A stretch of 59,687 nt of DNA, taken from NCBI GenBank assembly GCA_003599815.1, contig QZJZ01000082.1, positions 1-59,687 of the forward strand, given 5' to 3'. The notes under the pieces are model-generated. The model had not been told where the DNA came from, ran no database searches, and saw nothing but the letters and a program-made list of their open reading frames with translations. The position numbers were made by a program, and so were the translations under genes. The first letter of the stretch is position 1; every line of letters begins with the position of its first letter. Positions 17,101-25,126 of this stretch are shown here, piece by piece. The stretch comes from Candidatus Auribacter fodinae (GTDB lineage: Bacteria; Auribacterota; Auribacteria; Auribacterales; Auribacteraceae).

Positions 17101-18432
17101 ATGAACGAACAGTCAATACCTACCGAACCGTTGGAAAAACAAATACGACTGCTGGAGCGCACTTGCGCGCGCCAAGCGGAAAAAATCGATAATTTCCAGA
17201 AACTGATTAAAATCAACGAAATAATCAATTCAGCCGGGTTGGAAATAAGCAAGCTCCTGACCATTATCATGAGTGCGGCTGAACAGGTTATGCAGTGCGC
17301 GGCAAGTTCATTAATGCTCATAGACGAAAAAACCGATGAGCTGGTGTACAAGGTCGCTCTTGGTGAAAAAGGTGAGGATATCAAGGAAAAATTCCGGCTG
17401 AAAATGGGGCAGGGAATTGCCGGATGGGTCGCTCAGAACAGCAAACCGCTGGTTGTGCCGGACGTACGAAAAGATCCGCGTTTTTATTCAAAACCTGATG
17501 AGGACACGGGTTTTCAGACACGGTCTATACTCTGTGTTCCGATGAAAGTCCGCAATAAAACCATCGGGATACTGCAGGCGCTCAACCCGACAAACAAAGA
17601 GAGTTTTTCAAAGCGCGACCTCCCTATTTTTACCGCATTTGCCAATCAGGCGGCAGTCGCGATAGAAAACGCCAATGTCCATCGTTACCAGCTTGAGGAA
17701 CAACGGCTCAGGGACGAGCTGACCATCGCTCAGAAAATCCAGCAGAATATCCTGCCGGGAACGGCATTGCACCTTGACCGTTTCGAATGCTGTGCGAAAA
17801 ACCAGTCTGCAAAAATGGTTGGAGGCGATTTCTACGATTTTATCCAGTTCGACCAGAACCGCTTCGGCATACTGATCGGTGACGTGTCAGGGAAGGGTGT
17901 TCCGGCCGCGTTGTTTATGGTCTCGTTTATATCAAGCATTCGTTTTTACAGCCAGTCGACCAGCAGTCCTGCCGAACTGTTTTACAAGGTCAACAGCGTA
18001 CTGAACGAAGAAAGTACTTTCGGCATGTTTGTCACAGCCGCGCTCCTGATGTTCGATTTGAACACCATGACCATAACTTTCACGAACGCAGGCCATTTAC
18101 CGCCCTATATCCGCAGTTCTTCAGGTACAATTGTACCCCTAAAGGGCAAAAAGTCATTGCCCCTTGGTATATTAAAGAATACAATATTTGAGGAAACGGT
18201 TGTGCCTTTTCACGAAGGAGAGGTATATATACTTTATACGGATGGCGTTACGGAAGCCCGAAGCAAAAATAACGAAGAGTTTGGAATAGAGCGGCTGACA
18301 CAGGCAGTCTGTTGTACGGAACCTACGCCCACAAAGATTGTTGAGTCTGTGTTCAGGTTGGTAACAGCATTCTCAAGCGGCACCGACGGGCATGACGATA
18401 TTACAGTTCTTGCCGCAGGGTGCATAGGATGA
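17101..18432 (+). CDS. GAF-PP2C (SpoIIE/RsbU-type) serine phosphatase
   Basis: This 443-residue cytoplasmic protein probably dephosphorylates a STAS-domain partner. It has a coiled coil at residues 10-40, a GAF sensor (about 45-195, with GQGIAGWVAQ and ILCVPMKV), a linker helix (about 200-230), and a PP2C/SpoIIE domain (235-440). Metal-binding aspartates are seen in GGDFYDF (near 241), GDVSGKGVPAAL (near 259), YTDGVTEA (near 378) and DDITVLA (near 432). It is the first gene of an operon: its stop overlaps the next start by four bases (ATGA), and the next two genes encode the matching kinase and STAS protein. The GAF ligand is unknown. Confidence 0.92.
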   Translation: MNEQSIPTEPLEKQIRLLERTCARQAEKIDNFQKLIKINEIINSAGLEISKLLTIIMSAAEQVMQCAASSLMLIDEKTDELVYKVALGEKGEDIKEKFRLKMGQGIAGWVAQNSKPLVVPDVRKDPRFYSKPDEDTGFQTRSILCVPMKVRNKTIGILQALNPTNKESFSKRDLPIFTAFANQAAVAIENANVHRYQLEEQRLRDELTIAQKIQQNILPGTALHLDRFECCAKNQSAKMVGGDFYDFIQFDQNRFGILIGDVSGKGVPAALFMVSFISSIRFYSQSTSSPAELFYKVNSVLNEESTFGMFVTAALLMFDLNTMTITFTNAGHLPPYIRSSSGTIVPLKGKKSLPLGILKNTIFEETVVPFHEGEVYILYTDGVTEARSKNNEEFGIERLTQAVCCTEPTPTKIVESVFRLVTAFSSGTDGHDDITVLAAGCIG

Positions 18433-18890
18433 ACAGCTTATTTCAGGATGACGTCATCACAATATCAGTTGCCAGCAACCCGAGATTCCTGACGCTGATC
18501 AGGTGTATGGTGTTCAATACCGCGTTACTGCTGAAGTTCTCTGAAAAAATCAGCCGTGAAATCATGCTGGCGGTTGACGAAGCGATAACCAACGTCATCA
18601 AGCATAGCTACAACCAGTGTTATGAGAAAGAAATCATCGTCAGCCTTCATCTGAAAAATGACCGTCTTGAAATACATATTCGTGATTATGGAAAAAAGAC
18701 TGATCCGAGCTGTATCAAATCTCGTGATCTGAACGATATAAAACCCGGGGGCTTGGGCGTTTTTTTTATACGGAAGATAATGGATCATGTGGAATATGAT
18801 ACCTCGCCTGAAGAGGGTACTTTACTGAAATTGATCAAGTACAAAACTGATTGCGGGCCGTCGCCGGCCGGAGGGCATAATGGAGATTAA
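18429..18890 (+). CDS. RsbW-like serine kinase / anti-sigma factor (HATPase_c)
   Basis: This is a 153-residue GHKL-fold ATPase of the anti-sigma factor family. The N-box is seen in AVDEAITNVIKHSY, with the ATP-site Glu and Asn. The G1 box is HIRDYGKKTDP and the G2 region KPGGLGVFFIRKIMD. ATG 18429 is chosen because it overlaps the previous stop as ATGA; a GTG at 18420 is an alternative. In such systems the kinase phosphorylates the STAS partner and the PP2C phosphatase reverses this. Its sigma factor or other target is not encoded here. Confidence 0.9.
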   Translation: MNSLFQDDVITISVASNPRFLTLIRCMVFNTALLLKFSEKISREIMLAVDEAITNVIKHSYNQCYEKEIIVSLHLKNDRLEIHIRDYGKKTDPSCIKSRDLNDIKPGGLGVFFIRKIMDHVEYDTSPEEGTLLKLIKYKTDCGPSPAGGHNGD

Positions 18891-19221
18891 AGTTATTAAT
18901 TCCAACAATACAGCCGTATTCGAAATTACCGGGGAAATCGACCTGTACAATTCTCCTCAACTGCGGCAACAGCTTACGGAAACAATAAACAAAGGCTTGA
19001 AGTTTATCCTGCTGGACTTCTCAACAGTCAAGTATATTGACAGTTCAGGGCTTGCCACACTGATCGAAGGACTGCGCAAACTGAACAAGGTCAAGGGCGA
19101 AATAAAATTGTGCTGTATGAACAAAAATATCCGTGATGTCTTTGAAGTGTCCCGCCTTGAGGATATATTCGCAATATACAATACCCGCGAGGAAGCGCTG
19201 AATGACTTCAAAAAAGACTAA
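18880..19221 (+). CDS. STAS-domain protein (RsbV-like antagonist or MlaB-like subunit)
   Basis: This is a 113-residue single STAS domain. The phosphorylation loop is intact in KYIDSSGLATLIEGL (Ser near 55-58), as in anti-anti-sigma factors. It overlaps the kinase gene by 11 bases and the mlaE gene by 20 bases, so it is translationally tied to both. MlaB, a subunit of the MlaFEDB lipid transporter, is also a lone STAS protein. The position therefore allows two readings: a general partner-switch antagonist, or a transporter subunit whose phosphorylation is controlled by the two upstream genes. Confidence 0.9.
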   Translation: MEIKVINSNNTAVFEITGEIDLYNSPQLRQQLTETINKGLKFILLDFSTVKYIDSSGLATLIEGLRKLNKVKGEIKLCCMNKNIRDVFEVSRLEDIFAIYNTREEALNDFKKD

Positions 19222-20023
19222 TTCTGTATCCATTCTGGAACAGTTATCACAGGTGATAATCACCCAGATACAACACGTCACCAGTTTCAGCGGCCTGTTC
19301 TATCGCACCTTGAAACTGGTGCTGGCAGGAATTTTCCGCCCGGGCAGGACGTTTAATATCCTTCACCTTACCCAGCAGATGTATCACATGGGTATCGGTT
19401 CTTTGCCGATCGTAATGCTGACGTCCCTGTTTCTCGGCATGACGCTCGCCATGCTTGCGCTATACGCGCTCAGCGATTTCGGAACGGAAATCTGGGTCGC
19501 CGGGCTGGTCGGTGTGGGGTTTACCCGTGAACTGGGGCCGTTGATCACCGCCATCGTAGTAGCGGGCAGAGTCGGTGCATCCATATCCGCAGAGCTGGGC
19601 ACAATGCAGGTTTCCGAAGAGGTTGACGCGCTGGAAACTATGGGGATCAACCCTATAAGATACCTTATCCTCCCCCGTTTTCTGGCGCTGGTAATCATGC
19701 TTCCCTGCTTGACGATAGTCTCCGATTACCTCGGCATAGCAGGAGGGTTCCTCATTGCGAAACTCAAACTCGGCATGAGCTTTTATTATTATGAAGAACT
19801 CACGCTCGAATTTGTGAAGACAAAAGATATTGTAACCGGGTTGATAAAAAGCGTATCGTTTGCCATGATTATATCCATGATCGGCTGTTATCAGGGAGTT
19901 ATCGTATCCGGCGGAGCGGAAGGAGTCGGGCAGGGCACAACGCGCGCTGTGGTTAATTCACTGATTTTTGTTATTGCCGCGGACTGCATTTTTACCGCGC
20001 TGTTCTCGTATGTATTCGTATAA
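19202..20023 (+). CDS. mlaE: MlaE-family ABC transporter permease
   Basis: This 273-residue inner-membrane permease belongs to the MCE/Mla-type phospholipid transporter. It has the usual membrane segments and the family signature around GFTRELGPLITAIVVAGRVG and SAELGTMQVSEEVDALETMG, the coupling region to the ATPase. It starts inside the STAS gene and is followed 24 bases later by the ATPase. Such complexes move lipids between the inner and outer membranes to keep outer-membrane lipid asymmetry. Confidence 0.95.
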   Translation: MTSKKTNSVSILEQLSQVIITQIQHVTSFSGLFYRTLKLVLAGIFRPGRTFNILHLTQQMYHMGIGSLPIVMLTSLFLGMTLAMLALYALSDFGTEIWVAGLVGVGFTRELGPLITAIVVAGRVGASISAELGTMQVSEEVDALETMGINPIRYLILPRFLALVIMLPCLTIVSDYLGIAGGFLIAKLKLGMSFYYYEELTLEFVKTKDIVTGLIKSVSFAMIISMIGCYQGVIVSGGAEGVGQGTTRAVVNSLIFVIAADCIFTALFSYVFV

Positions 20024-20047
20024 AAGGATCGGAGCACATCTTATATC

Positions 20048-20836
20048 ATGATTCGAATCGAAAACCTGATAAAAAATTTTGGAACCCGCAGGATTCTGGA
20101 TTCCGTCACTCTTGAGGTCAAAAAAGGCGAGACCATGGTCATCATGGGCGGCAGCGGGTGCGGAAAAAGCACTCTGCTCAGGCACATGATCGGGCTGATA
20201 CGGCCTGATTCGGGCCATATTTATATTAAAGACAAAGATATAACCGGTATGAGCGAACATGACCTTAATGAAGTGCGGAAAAGCTACGGCATGCTTTTTC
20301 AGAACGGAGCGCTTCTTAATTCGCTGACAGTAGGGCAGAATGTAGCTCTGCCGCTGAAGGAACATACAAAGCTCGGCAGTGAAATAATAAATATTATTGT
20401 AAAGATGAAGCTGGAACTGGTAGGATTGACTGGATTCGAGAACCTTTTGCCATCTGAAATCAGCGGCGGCATGAAAAAGCGTGTCGGGCTGGCTCGGGCA
20501 ATAGCCATGGATCCGGAAATGGTGTTTTATGACGAACCGGGAGCAGGGCTTGACCCGATCACCGCGGCATCCATCGACCAGTTAATCATGGATTTAAGCA
20601 ATAAACTTGGTATCACATCAATTGTAGTTACCCACGAAATGAAAAGCGCATTTCGTATTGCGGATAGAATGGCGGTATTGTATAACGGAAAAGTGGTCGC
20701 GGTCGGTACGCCTGATGAAATCAGGGAATCTGACCATCCGTATGTATCGCAGTTTATTAACGGGCTGACCGACGGACCCGTGCCGTTGCGCCGCTCAAAA
20801 GATGAATATTTAAAAAGCCTCACATCCGGCGACTAA
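20048..20836 (+). CDS. mlaF: MlaF-family ABC transporter ATPase
   Basis: This 262-residue ATPase is paired with the MlaE permease. Walker A is GGSGCGKST (near 35-44), the Q-loop region is YGMLFQNGALL, the signature is ISGGMKKRV (near 137), Walker B is MVFYDEPGAGLDP (near 157) and the H-loop is VVTHEM. FQNGALLNSLTV and the GAGLDP form are characteristic of the Mla/MCE ATPase group. The gene lies between mlaE and mlaD with short spacing, so these form one complex. Confidence 0.95.
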   Translation: MIRIENLIKNFGTRRILDSVTLEVKKGETMVIMGGSGCGKSTLLRHMIGLIRPDSGHIYIKDKDITGMSEHDLNEVRKSYGMLFQNGALLNSLTVGQNVALPLKEHTKLGSEIINIIVKMKLELVGLTGFENLLPSEISGGMKKRVGLARAIAMDPEMVFYDEPGAGLDPITAASIDQLIMDLSNKLGITSIVVTHEMKSAFRIADRMAVLYNGKVVAVGTPDEIRESDHPYVSQFINGLTDGPVPLRRSKDEYLKSLTSGD

Positions 20837-20853
20837 CAAAAGGAGCAGAAAGA

Positions 20854-21918
20854 GTGGCTCAGTTTTTTCGCAAAGAAATTTTACCGGGTTTATTTGTCAT
20901 TGTTTCAGCAGTTCTCCTGATAGCGTTTATTTTTGCTATCAACCCGCAGGGATTCAGGAAAGACGCCAAGCAGATAGAGGTCATTTTCGACTGTATCGCC
21001 GGCCTGCGCGAAAACGCGGCTGTCTGGTTTTCGGGTGTGGAAACATATCAGGGGCTCGATGTCGGTCGGGTGACCCGCATACAGATAATCGAAGGGGATA
21101 CTCCCGGTTCCAACGAATACAAAATTTCGGTTCTGATGGAAATCAACGCCGCTATACCCCTTAAGGAAGGATCCCAGTTCCGTATAGCGTCCAAAGGGCT
21201 TGCGGGCTACCCTCATGTAGAGATAATCCCCGGCCCGCCAACTGCGCCGGATATGAACTTGTCACAACCGCACAAAGGCAACCGCCCGCCGGACGATATG
21301 TTTACCACACTGCAGAAACTCGCAGTAACCGTTGACGAAATGGATCTTCCCACACTGAGCGCAACTACTCAGGACACTATCAAAACTATTGGTGACGTGG
21401 CGAAAGAGATCAATGTTGCCGCCGCTGACATGCGGGAAGTCATTCATGAAATTAAACAAAAAGAACAGATTCAGGGTATTGTTTCCAATATTCACGCCTT
21501 ATCCGCAAAAAGCGTTGATACCGTAGACGACGCACGCAAAACAATCAAGGACGCGCAGGTGTTTGTAGCCACTATGCAGTCATCCGCGGATAAAATTGAT
21601 ACTATCCTCTCGGACAACCAGGAAAACATCAATGTGATGCTGGCAAACCTGCGTGAGACATCGGAAACACTGAATGTACGCATGGAAAGCACTATGAATA
21701 AGCTCGATGACCTGCTCGCCCGCATCGATATTTTCTTCAAAGAAAACAAAGAGGAACTCAACGCGATACTGGTAAACCTCCGTGCCACTACGCAAAATGC
21801 CCGTTTGTTCACACAGGATATAAAACTGAACCCGTGGAAACTGTTTTTCCGTAAAAAGGAACAGATCCCGGAAAACATATTGAAGCCAGTACCTGACAAA
21901 GGCCCGGTGATTGAATAA
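20854..21918 (+). CDS. mlaD: MCE-domain substrate-binding protein, MlaD-like
   Basis: This 354-residue protein is anchored by one N-terminal membrane helix (residues 10-28). An MCE domain follows (about 40-130, with VIFDCIAGLRENAAVWFSG and GLAGYPHVEIIPG). After it comes a long, mostly helical tail (150-340) with heptad-like repeats, which could form a periplasmic needle or tunnel by multimerisation. E. coli MlaD lacks such a long tail, so this resembles longer MCE proteins. The GTG start at 20854 follows AGGAG. Confidence 0.93.
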   Translation: MAQFFRKEILPGLFVIVSAVLLIAFIFAINPQGFRKDAKQIEVIFDCIAGLRENAAVWFSGVETYQGLDVGRVTRIQIIEGDTPGSNEYKISVLMEINAAIPLKEGSQFRIASKGLAGYPHVEIIPGPPTAPDMNLSQPHKGNRPPDDMFTTLQKLAVTVDEMDLPTLSATTQDTIKTIGDVAKEINVAAADMREVIHEIKQKEQIQGIVSNIHALSAKSVDTVDDARKTIKDAQVFVATMQSSADKIDTILSDNQENINVMLANLRETSETLNVRMESTMNKLDDLLARIDIFFKENKEELNAILVNLRATTQNARLFTQDIKLNPWKLFFRKKEQIPENILKPVPDKGPVIE

Positions 21919-21941
21919 GAAAACAGGAAAAGGTGTAATTC

Positions 21942-22718
21942 ATGACTCATGATATGAAAATCAATACCGACCGACTTCCGCCAGCTATAGGCAAACCCGT
22001 CCGGGTATTCTGCGAAATGTTTATCTGGGGGCATGCCAGCAATCTGGAATCCGTCGCGGTATACGGCAGTGCGATAACCCCGAATTTTATTCCAAAAGTT
22101 TCCAATATAAATCTGGTCTGCATTTTTAATTCCATCAATCTGGAGACATTACGCCTGAGCTTGCCGTCCCTGAAATTCGGCAGCAAGTTCAGGATCGAGC
22201 CGCCGCTTTTTTTCACTATGGATTATATAACATCATCGCTGGCAACATTTCCGATGGAATTTCTGGAAATTATCGAGAACCATGTCACCATTTATGGCGA
22301 TGAAAAACTGAACGGACTGGTCGTGCCGCGCCATAACCTGCGCCTTCAATGCGAACAGCAGATAAAAAGCCTCCTTCTGCGTATGCGGCAGGCATATCTT
22401 GAACACGGCAAGAACCAGAAAGTCCTGCGCATGATAATAAAAGATTCGTTCAACAACCTCTTCCCCATTTTCCGGTGCCTGCTTCGCCTTGAAAACAAGC
22501 CGATTCCTGACAATTATGAAGACGTCATTATGAAAATCAGTTATCTGTATCAGATTGACGGGCAGTTTTTTGTGGATATTTTCCGCGACAAGAGAAAGAC
22601 AGAGAAAATTATTTGGACTGAAATAGAACGCATCTATCAGGATTTCATCAACCATCTGGAGATCATCGGCGGCAAAGTAGAACGTTTTCAAATCGACGAG
22701 ACCACGGAAAAACCATGA
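21942..22718 (+). CDS. Nucleotidyltransferase-fold protein of unknown function in the Mla operon
   Basis: This 258-residue cytoplasmic protein has an N-terminal nucleotidyltransferase-like core. AVYGSAITPNFIPKVSNINL resembles the GS...D.D motif of that fold, but the second acidic pair appears as SNIN. Catalysis is therefore doubtful, and the protein may only bind. The C-terminal half is helical. It follows mlaD by 23 bases and overlaps the next gene by four bases (ATGA), so it belongs to the operon. Its role in lipid transport is unknown. Confidence 0.7.
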   Translation: MTHDMKINTDRLPPAIGKPVRVFCEMFIWGHASNLESVAVYGSAITPNFIPKVSNINLVCIFNSINLETLRLSLPSLKFGSKFRIEPPLFFTMDYITSSLATFPMEFLEIIENHVTIYGDEKLNGLVVPRHNLRLQCEQQIKSLLLRMRQAYLEHGKNQKVLRMIIKDSFNNLFPIFRCLLRLENKPIPDNYEDVIMKISYLYQIDGQFFVDIFRDKRKTEKIIWTEIERIYQDFINHLEIIGGKVERFQIDETTEKP

Positions 22719-23485
22719 GAAAAATAATAATTCTATTGTTTCTGTTTATTGATGCTTTCATTTTTTCTCCATGCCTGCAGGCACAGGAACTGCCGCGTTA
22801 TAAAAGCGTAGTAAACGATTACGCGGAAGTGCTTACCCATAATCATAAGCTGAAAATAACAAAATACGCGCAGGCAATTTATTACAAGACAGGAATTGAA
22901 TTCGCCGTGCTCGCGGTCGCGGCTTTGGACGACCTGACTATCGAGCAGTTTGCCGAACAGGTATACAAAGAATGGCATCTGGGGCAGAAAGATAAAGACA
23001 ACGGCGTTCTTCTTGTAATCGTAGTCGCTGATGAAACCATGTGGATTGAAGCGGGATACGGACTGGAAGACATACTCACGGAAGGTATGCGCAAGGCAAT
23101 ACTCGGCACAACGGTGCCTTTTATGAAAAATGAGTGGTACGGACAGGCAATCTACCGCGCGGCACTGCATATCATCGATCAGTTAAGCAGGGAATACGCG
23201 GTAAAAATCAGTGATTTTCCTGAAATCGAACCGCTTACGGAAGCAGGCGAAGAGGATACCTATAAAAAGTATCTGAATGACGGTATTATCATACTTATCC
23301 TGATTATCGTCGCGCTGTTTCTTCAAAAAATTATCAGGTCAGCTCTTCCAAAAAAACAAGCCCAATACGGCGGATTCTGGTCAGACGGATACCGCGGAGG
23401 TTTTAACAGCAGTGGGTTACACGGCGGTTTCGGCGGGCTGGGCGGTTTATCCGGCAGGTCTACCGGTATAAAACGCCGCTGGTAA
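22715..23485 (+). CDS. TPM-domain (YgcG-type) membrane protein
   Basis: This 256-residue protein has an N-terminal signal sequence (residues 1-24), then a TPM domain (about 28-150). That domain has VNDYAEVLTHNHKLKITKYA, DKDNGVLLVIVVADETMWIE and GYGLEDILTEG. A membrane helix follows near 190-208, and the tail is glycine-rich. TPM proteins are thought to act at the cell envelope; some have phosphatase activity, but no catalytic claim can be made here. It is the last gene of the operon and overlaps its upstream neighbour by four bases. Confidence 0.88.
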   Translation: MRKIIILLFLFIDAFIFSPCLQAQELPRYKSVVNDYAEVLTHNHKLKITKYAQAIYYKTGIEFAVLAVAALDDLTIEQFAEQVYKEWHLGQKDKDNGVLLVIVVADETMWIEAGYGLEDILTEGMRKAILGTTVPFMKNEWYGQAIYRAALHIIDQLSREYAVKISDFPEIEPLTEAGEEDTYKKYLNDGIIILILIIVALFLQKIIRSALPKKQAQYGGFWSDGYRGGFNSSGLHGGFGGLGGLSGRSTGIKRRW

Positions 23486-23501
23486 CAACCTTCTCGTGCT
23501 C

Positions 23502-24410
23502 TTATACGAACAGGCTTTTCGCTTTGTTTTTGAGCTTCTCTATTTCCAGCGCTATTTTTACTTCAGCGAGTTCCATTTTAGCCTGTGCGAGCTCTTCTAT
23601 CGTGCTCATTATAAAACTCTGCAGGTCATCTGCCTGAGCCGGATTTACCGATTGAGCGCGGCGCGATGGATTTTGTGCTAACGGTTTAGTGTCCATAACT
23701 TCATCCTGTACTGGTACAGCTTCATCATACTCAAAAGGATTTATTGTTTCTTCAGATATATTTTGTTCCACACCGGCAGGCGGCACGGAAAAATCTTCAT
23801 CGCTAAACGGTGTGTCGTCCATACTTGCTTCGGGCTGTGTTTCCGTTTCAGGCTCAGGATCGAACTGATCGGCATCAAAGCCCTCAGGTTCCGGAACGAC
23901 GGCTTCTTCTTCCTGAACGGCAATATCCGCAACATCGCCAGTAATTTCGCCTGCGGCATCATCCGAAGCAAAATCAGCAAGGTCAAAAGCGGTATCAAAA
24001 TCATCATCTTTAACGGCAGGATCCGCAGAATCAGCAACTTTACTGCCGATCATATCAGATATATCTTCGTCGGAAATGCCGTCATTGACCGACTGCGCTT
24101 TTTCCTGCATCTGCTGCATGATCTCATCAGCCAGATCTTCAGGGGCCGGAGCTTCGGCTTTTGACGCGTCTGCTTTTTTGGCGGCAGGAGCAGGTGCGGG
24201 AGCGGCTTTGGTTTCCTTTGCAGAAGCAGGCTTTACGTCTTTTGCAGGAGCAGGCTTAACTCCTTTAGCAGGAGTTCCGATGGCCTCGCCAACAGCCTCA
24301 TCGGAATTTTTCCCGTTAATATAATCAAGCGTGGCGCCGCTTTTTTGCCGTGCCGCGGCGGCCGCTTCCTGTATCATGCGATCGACATCTTCCTGACTGA
24401 ACCCTTGCAT
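23502..24410 (-). CDS. Acidic, Ala/Pro-rich low-complexity protein of unknown function
   Basis: This 302-residue protein is not recognised. A perfect AGGAGG lies 6 bases before the ATG at 24410. The N-terminus (MQGFSQEDVDRMIQEAAAA) looks amphipathic. Residues 45-95 are Lys/Pro/Ala repeats resembling a flexible linker, and residues 95-255 are strongly acidic. The last 45 residues (IEELAQAKMELAEVKIALEI) form a likely coiled coil. There is no signal peptide, so it is probably cytoplasmic. It ends 16 bases from the convergent TPM gene. A scaffold or polar-landmark role is conceivable but unproven. Confidence 0.75.
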   Translation of the reverse strand: MQGFSQEDVDRMIQEAAAAARQKSGATLDYINGKNSDEAVGEAIGTPAKGVKPAPAKDVKPASAKETKAAPAPAPAAKKADASKAEAPAPEDLADEIMQQMQEKAQSVNDGISDEDISDMIGSKVADSADPAVKDDDFDTAFDLADFASDDAAGEITGDVADIAVQEEEAVVPEPEGFDADQFDPEPETETQPEASMDDTPFSDEDFSVPPAGVEQNISEETINPFEYDEAVPVQDEVMDTKPLAQNPSRRAQSVNPAQADDLQSFIMSTIEELAQAKMELAEVKIALEIEKLKNKAKSLFV

Positions 24411-24543
24411 CGTTTCCTCCTGATATGGCGCTCGCCATTTCCATGATTTTTATAAATAATCGTATCTGCCATTATAAATCGGCATCGTGCGGTAATGCTT
24501 GAGAGTTACGCAGAAAAATGTATGTACGTATCGCAAAAATATA

Positions 24544-24572
24544 TTGACGGGGGTAGTATTATGTACTATTTA
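24544..24572 (+). promoter_or_regulatory. Promoter of the B12 uptake operon
   Basis: TTGACG (24544-24549) and TATTTA (24567-24572) are separated by 17 bases. They lie about 30 bases before the first cobalamin riboswitch, the right place for its transcription start. Confidence 0.5.
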
Positions 24573-24598
24573 TTAAAAGTATATTTATCCATAAAAGT

Positions 24599-24747
24599 GA
24601 TCAGGTTCAATACGATTAATAGGGAATCCCGTTAAAATCGGGAACGGCCCCACCGCTGTAGCCGGGGACAACACTGCTCTATGCCACTGTCTTATGACGG
24701 GAAGGCGCAGTTAAGGACGATCCGGGAGTCAGAAGACCTGCCTGACC
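24599..24747 (+). ncRNA. Cobalamin riboswitch 1 (transcriptional)
   Basis: Hallmarks of the B12-sensing class are all present. They are AGGGAA near 24621, GGCCCCACCGCTGTA (24646-24660), GCCACTG (24683-24689), GGGAAGGCGCA (24699-24709), and the CCGGGAGTCAGAAGACCTGCC block (24722-24742). TCAGG (24601) and CCTGA (24741) close the outer stem. It is followed by an intermediate hairpin (CTTCATAC with GTATGAAG, 24757-24796) and then a strong terminator. It probably stops transcription when B12 is plentiful. Confidence 0.93.
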
Positions 24748-24823
24748 GCAAAATAACTTCATACGCGCTGAATGGACGGTTCATTCTGTATGAAGCAAAA
24801 CGATTTGACGTAAAAAAAAGGGT

Positions 24824-24866
24824 GCGCCTCAAATCAGTGTGCGATGCTGATTGAGGCGCTTTTTTA
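24824..24866 (+). terminator. Riboswitch-controlled intrinsic terminator
   Basis: GCGCCTCAAATCAG (24824-24837) pairs with CTGATTGAGGCGC (24847-24859, with a small internal bulge), and TTTTTTT follows. It lies between the two cobalamin riboswitches and upstream of btuB. It is therefore most simply the expression platform of riboswitch 1. Confidence 0.9.
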
Positions 24867-24944
24867 TTCCAGAAAGGAGGGAAAAAAGACTTTCAATTGT
24901 TTAGAGAACACCAGCGACAAAAAAGATCAAAAATTAATTTAACA

Positions 24945-25087
24945 TGCTGTCACAAGGGAAGAGAGGAACATATCCTCCGCCGCCCCGCGACTGTACGCTT
25001 GACGAACATCGCATAAACGCCACTGGTTTTTACCGGGAAGGCGCGATCAGTAGGATGAAAGCAAAGCCAGGAGACCTGTCGGCAGCA
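24945..25087 (+). ncRNA. Cobalamin riboswitch 2 (probably translational)
   Basis: A second complete B12 element lies 78 bases after the terminator. It has CAAGGGAA (24953-24960), CCGCCCCGCGACTGTA (24979-24994), GCCACTGG (25019-25026), GGGAAGGCGCG (25035-25045), and AAAGCCAGGAGACCTG (25063-25078). TGCTG (24945) and CAGCA (25083) close the base stem. No terminator follows; the btuB ribosome site (GGAG at 25117) lies 30 bases downstream. Control is therefore probably by ribosome access. An open frame crosses this region by chance. Confidence 0.92.
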
Positions 25088-25126
25088 CACTCTGAAACAT
25101 ATCTCGAGGGAGATCAGGAGCGAGCA

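Noticed and set aside
24871-24900. AAAGGAGGG, a strong ribosome-site sequence between the two riboswitches
   Set aside because: No ATG or GTG follows at a usable distance and no sensible small frame was found.
24944-25126. N-terminal extension of the btuB reading frame (61 extra codons)
   Set aside because: It runs through the second cobalamin riboswitch. The ATG at 25127 has a ribosome site and a proper signal peptide, so the extension is a chance open frame.
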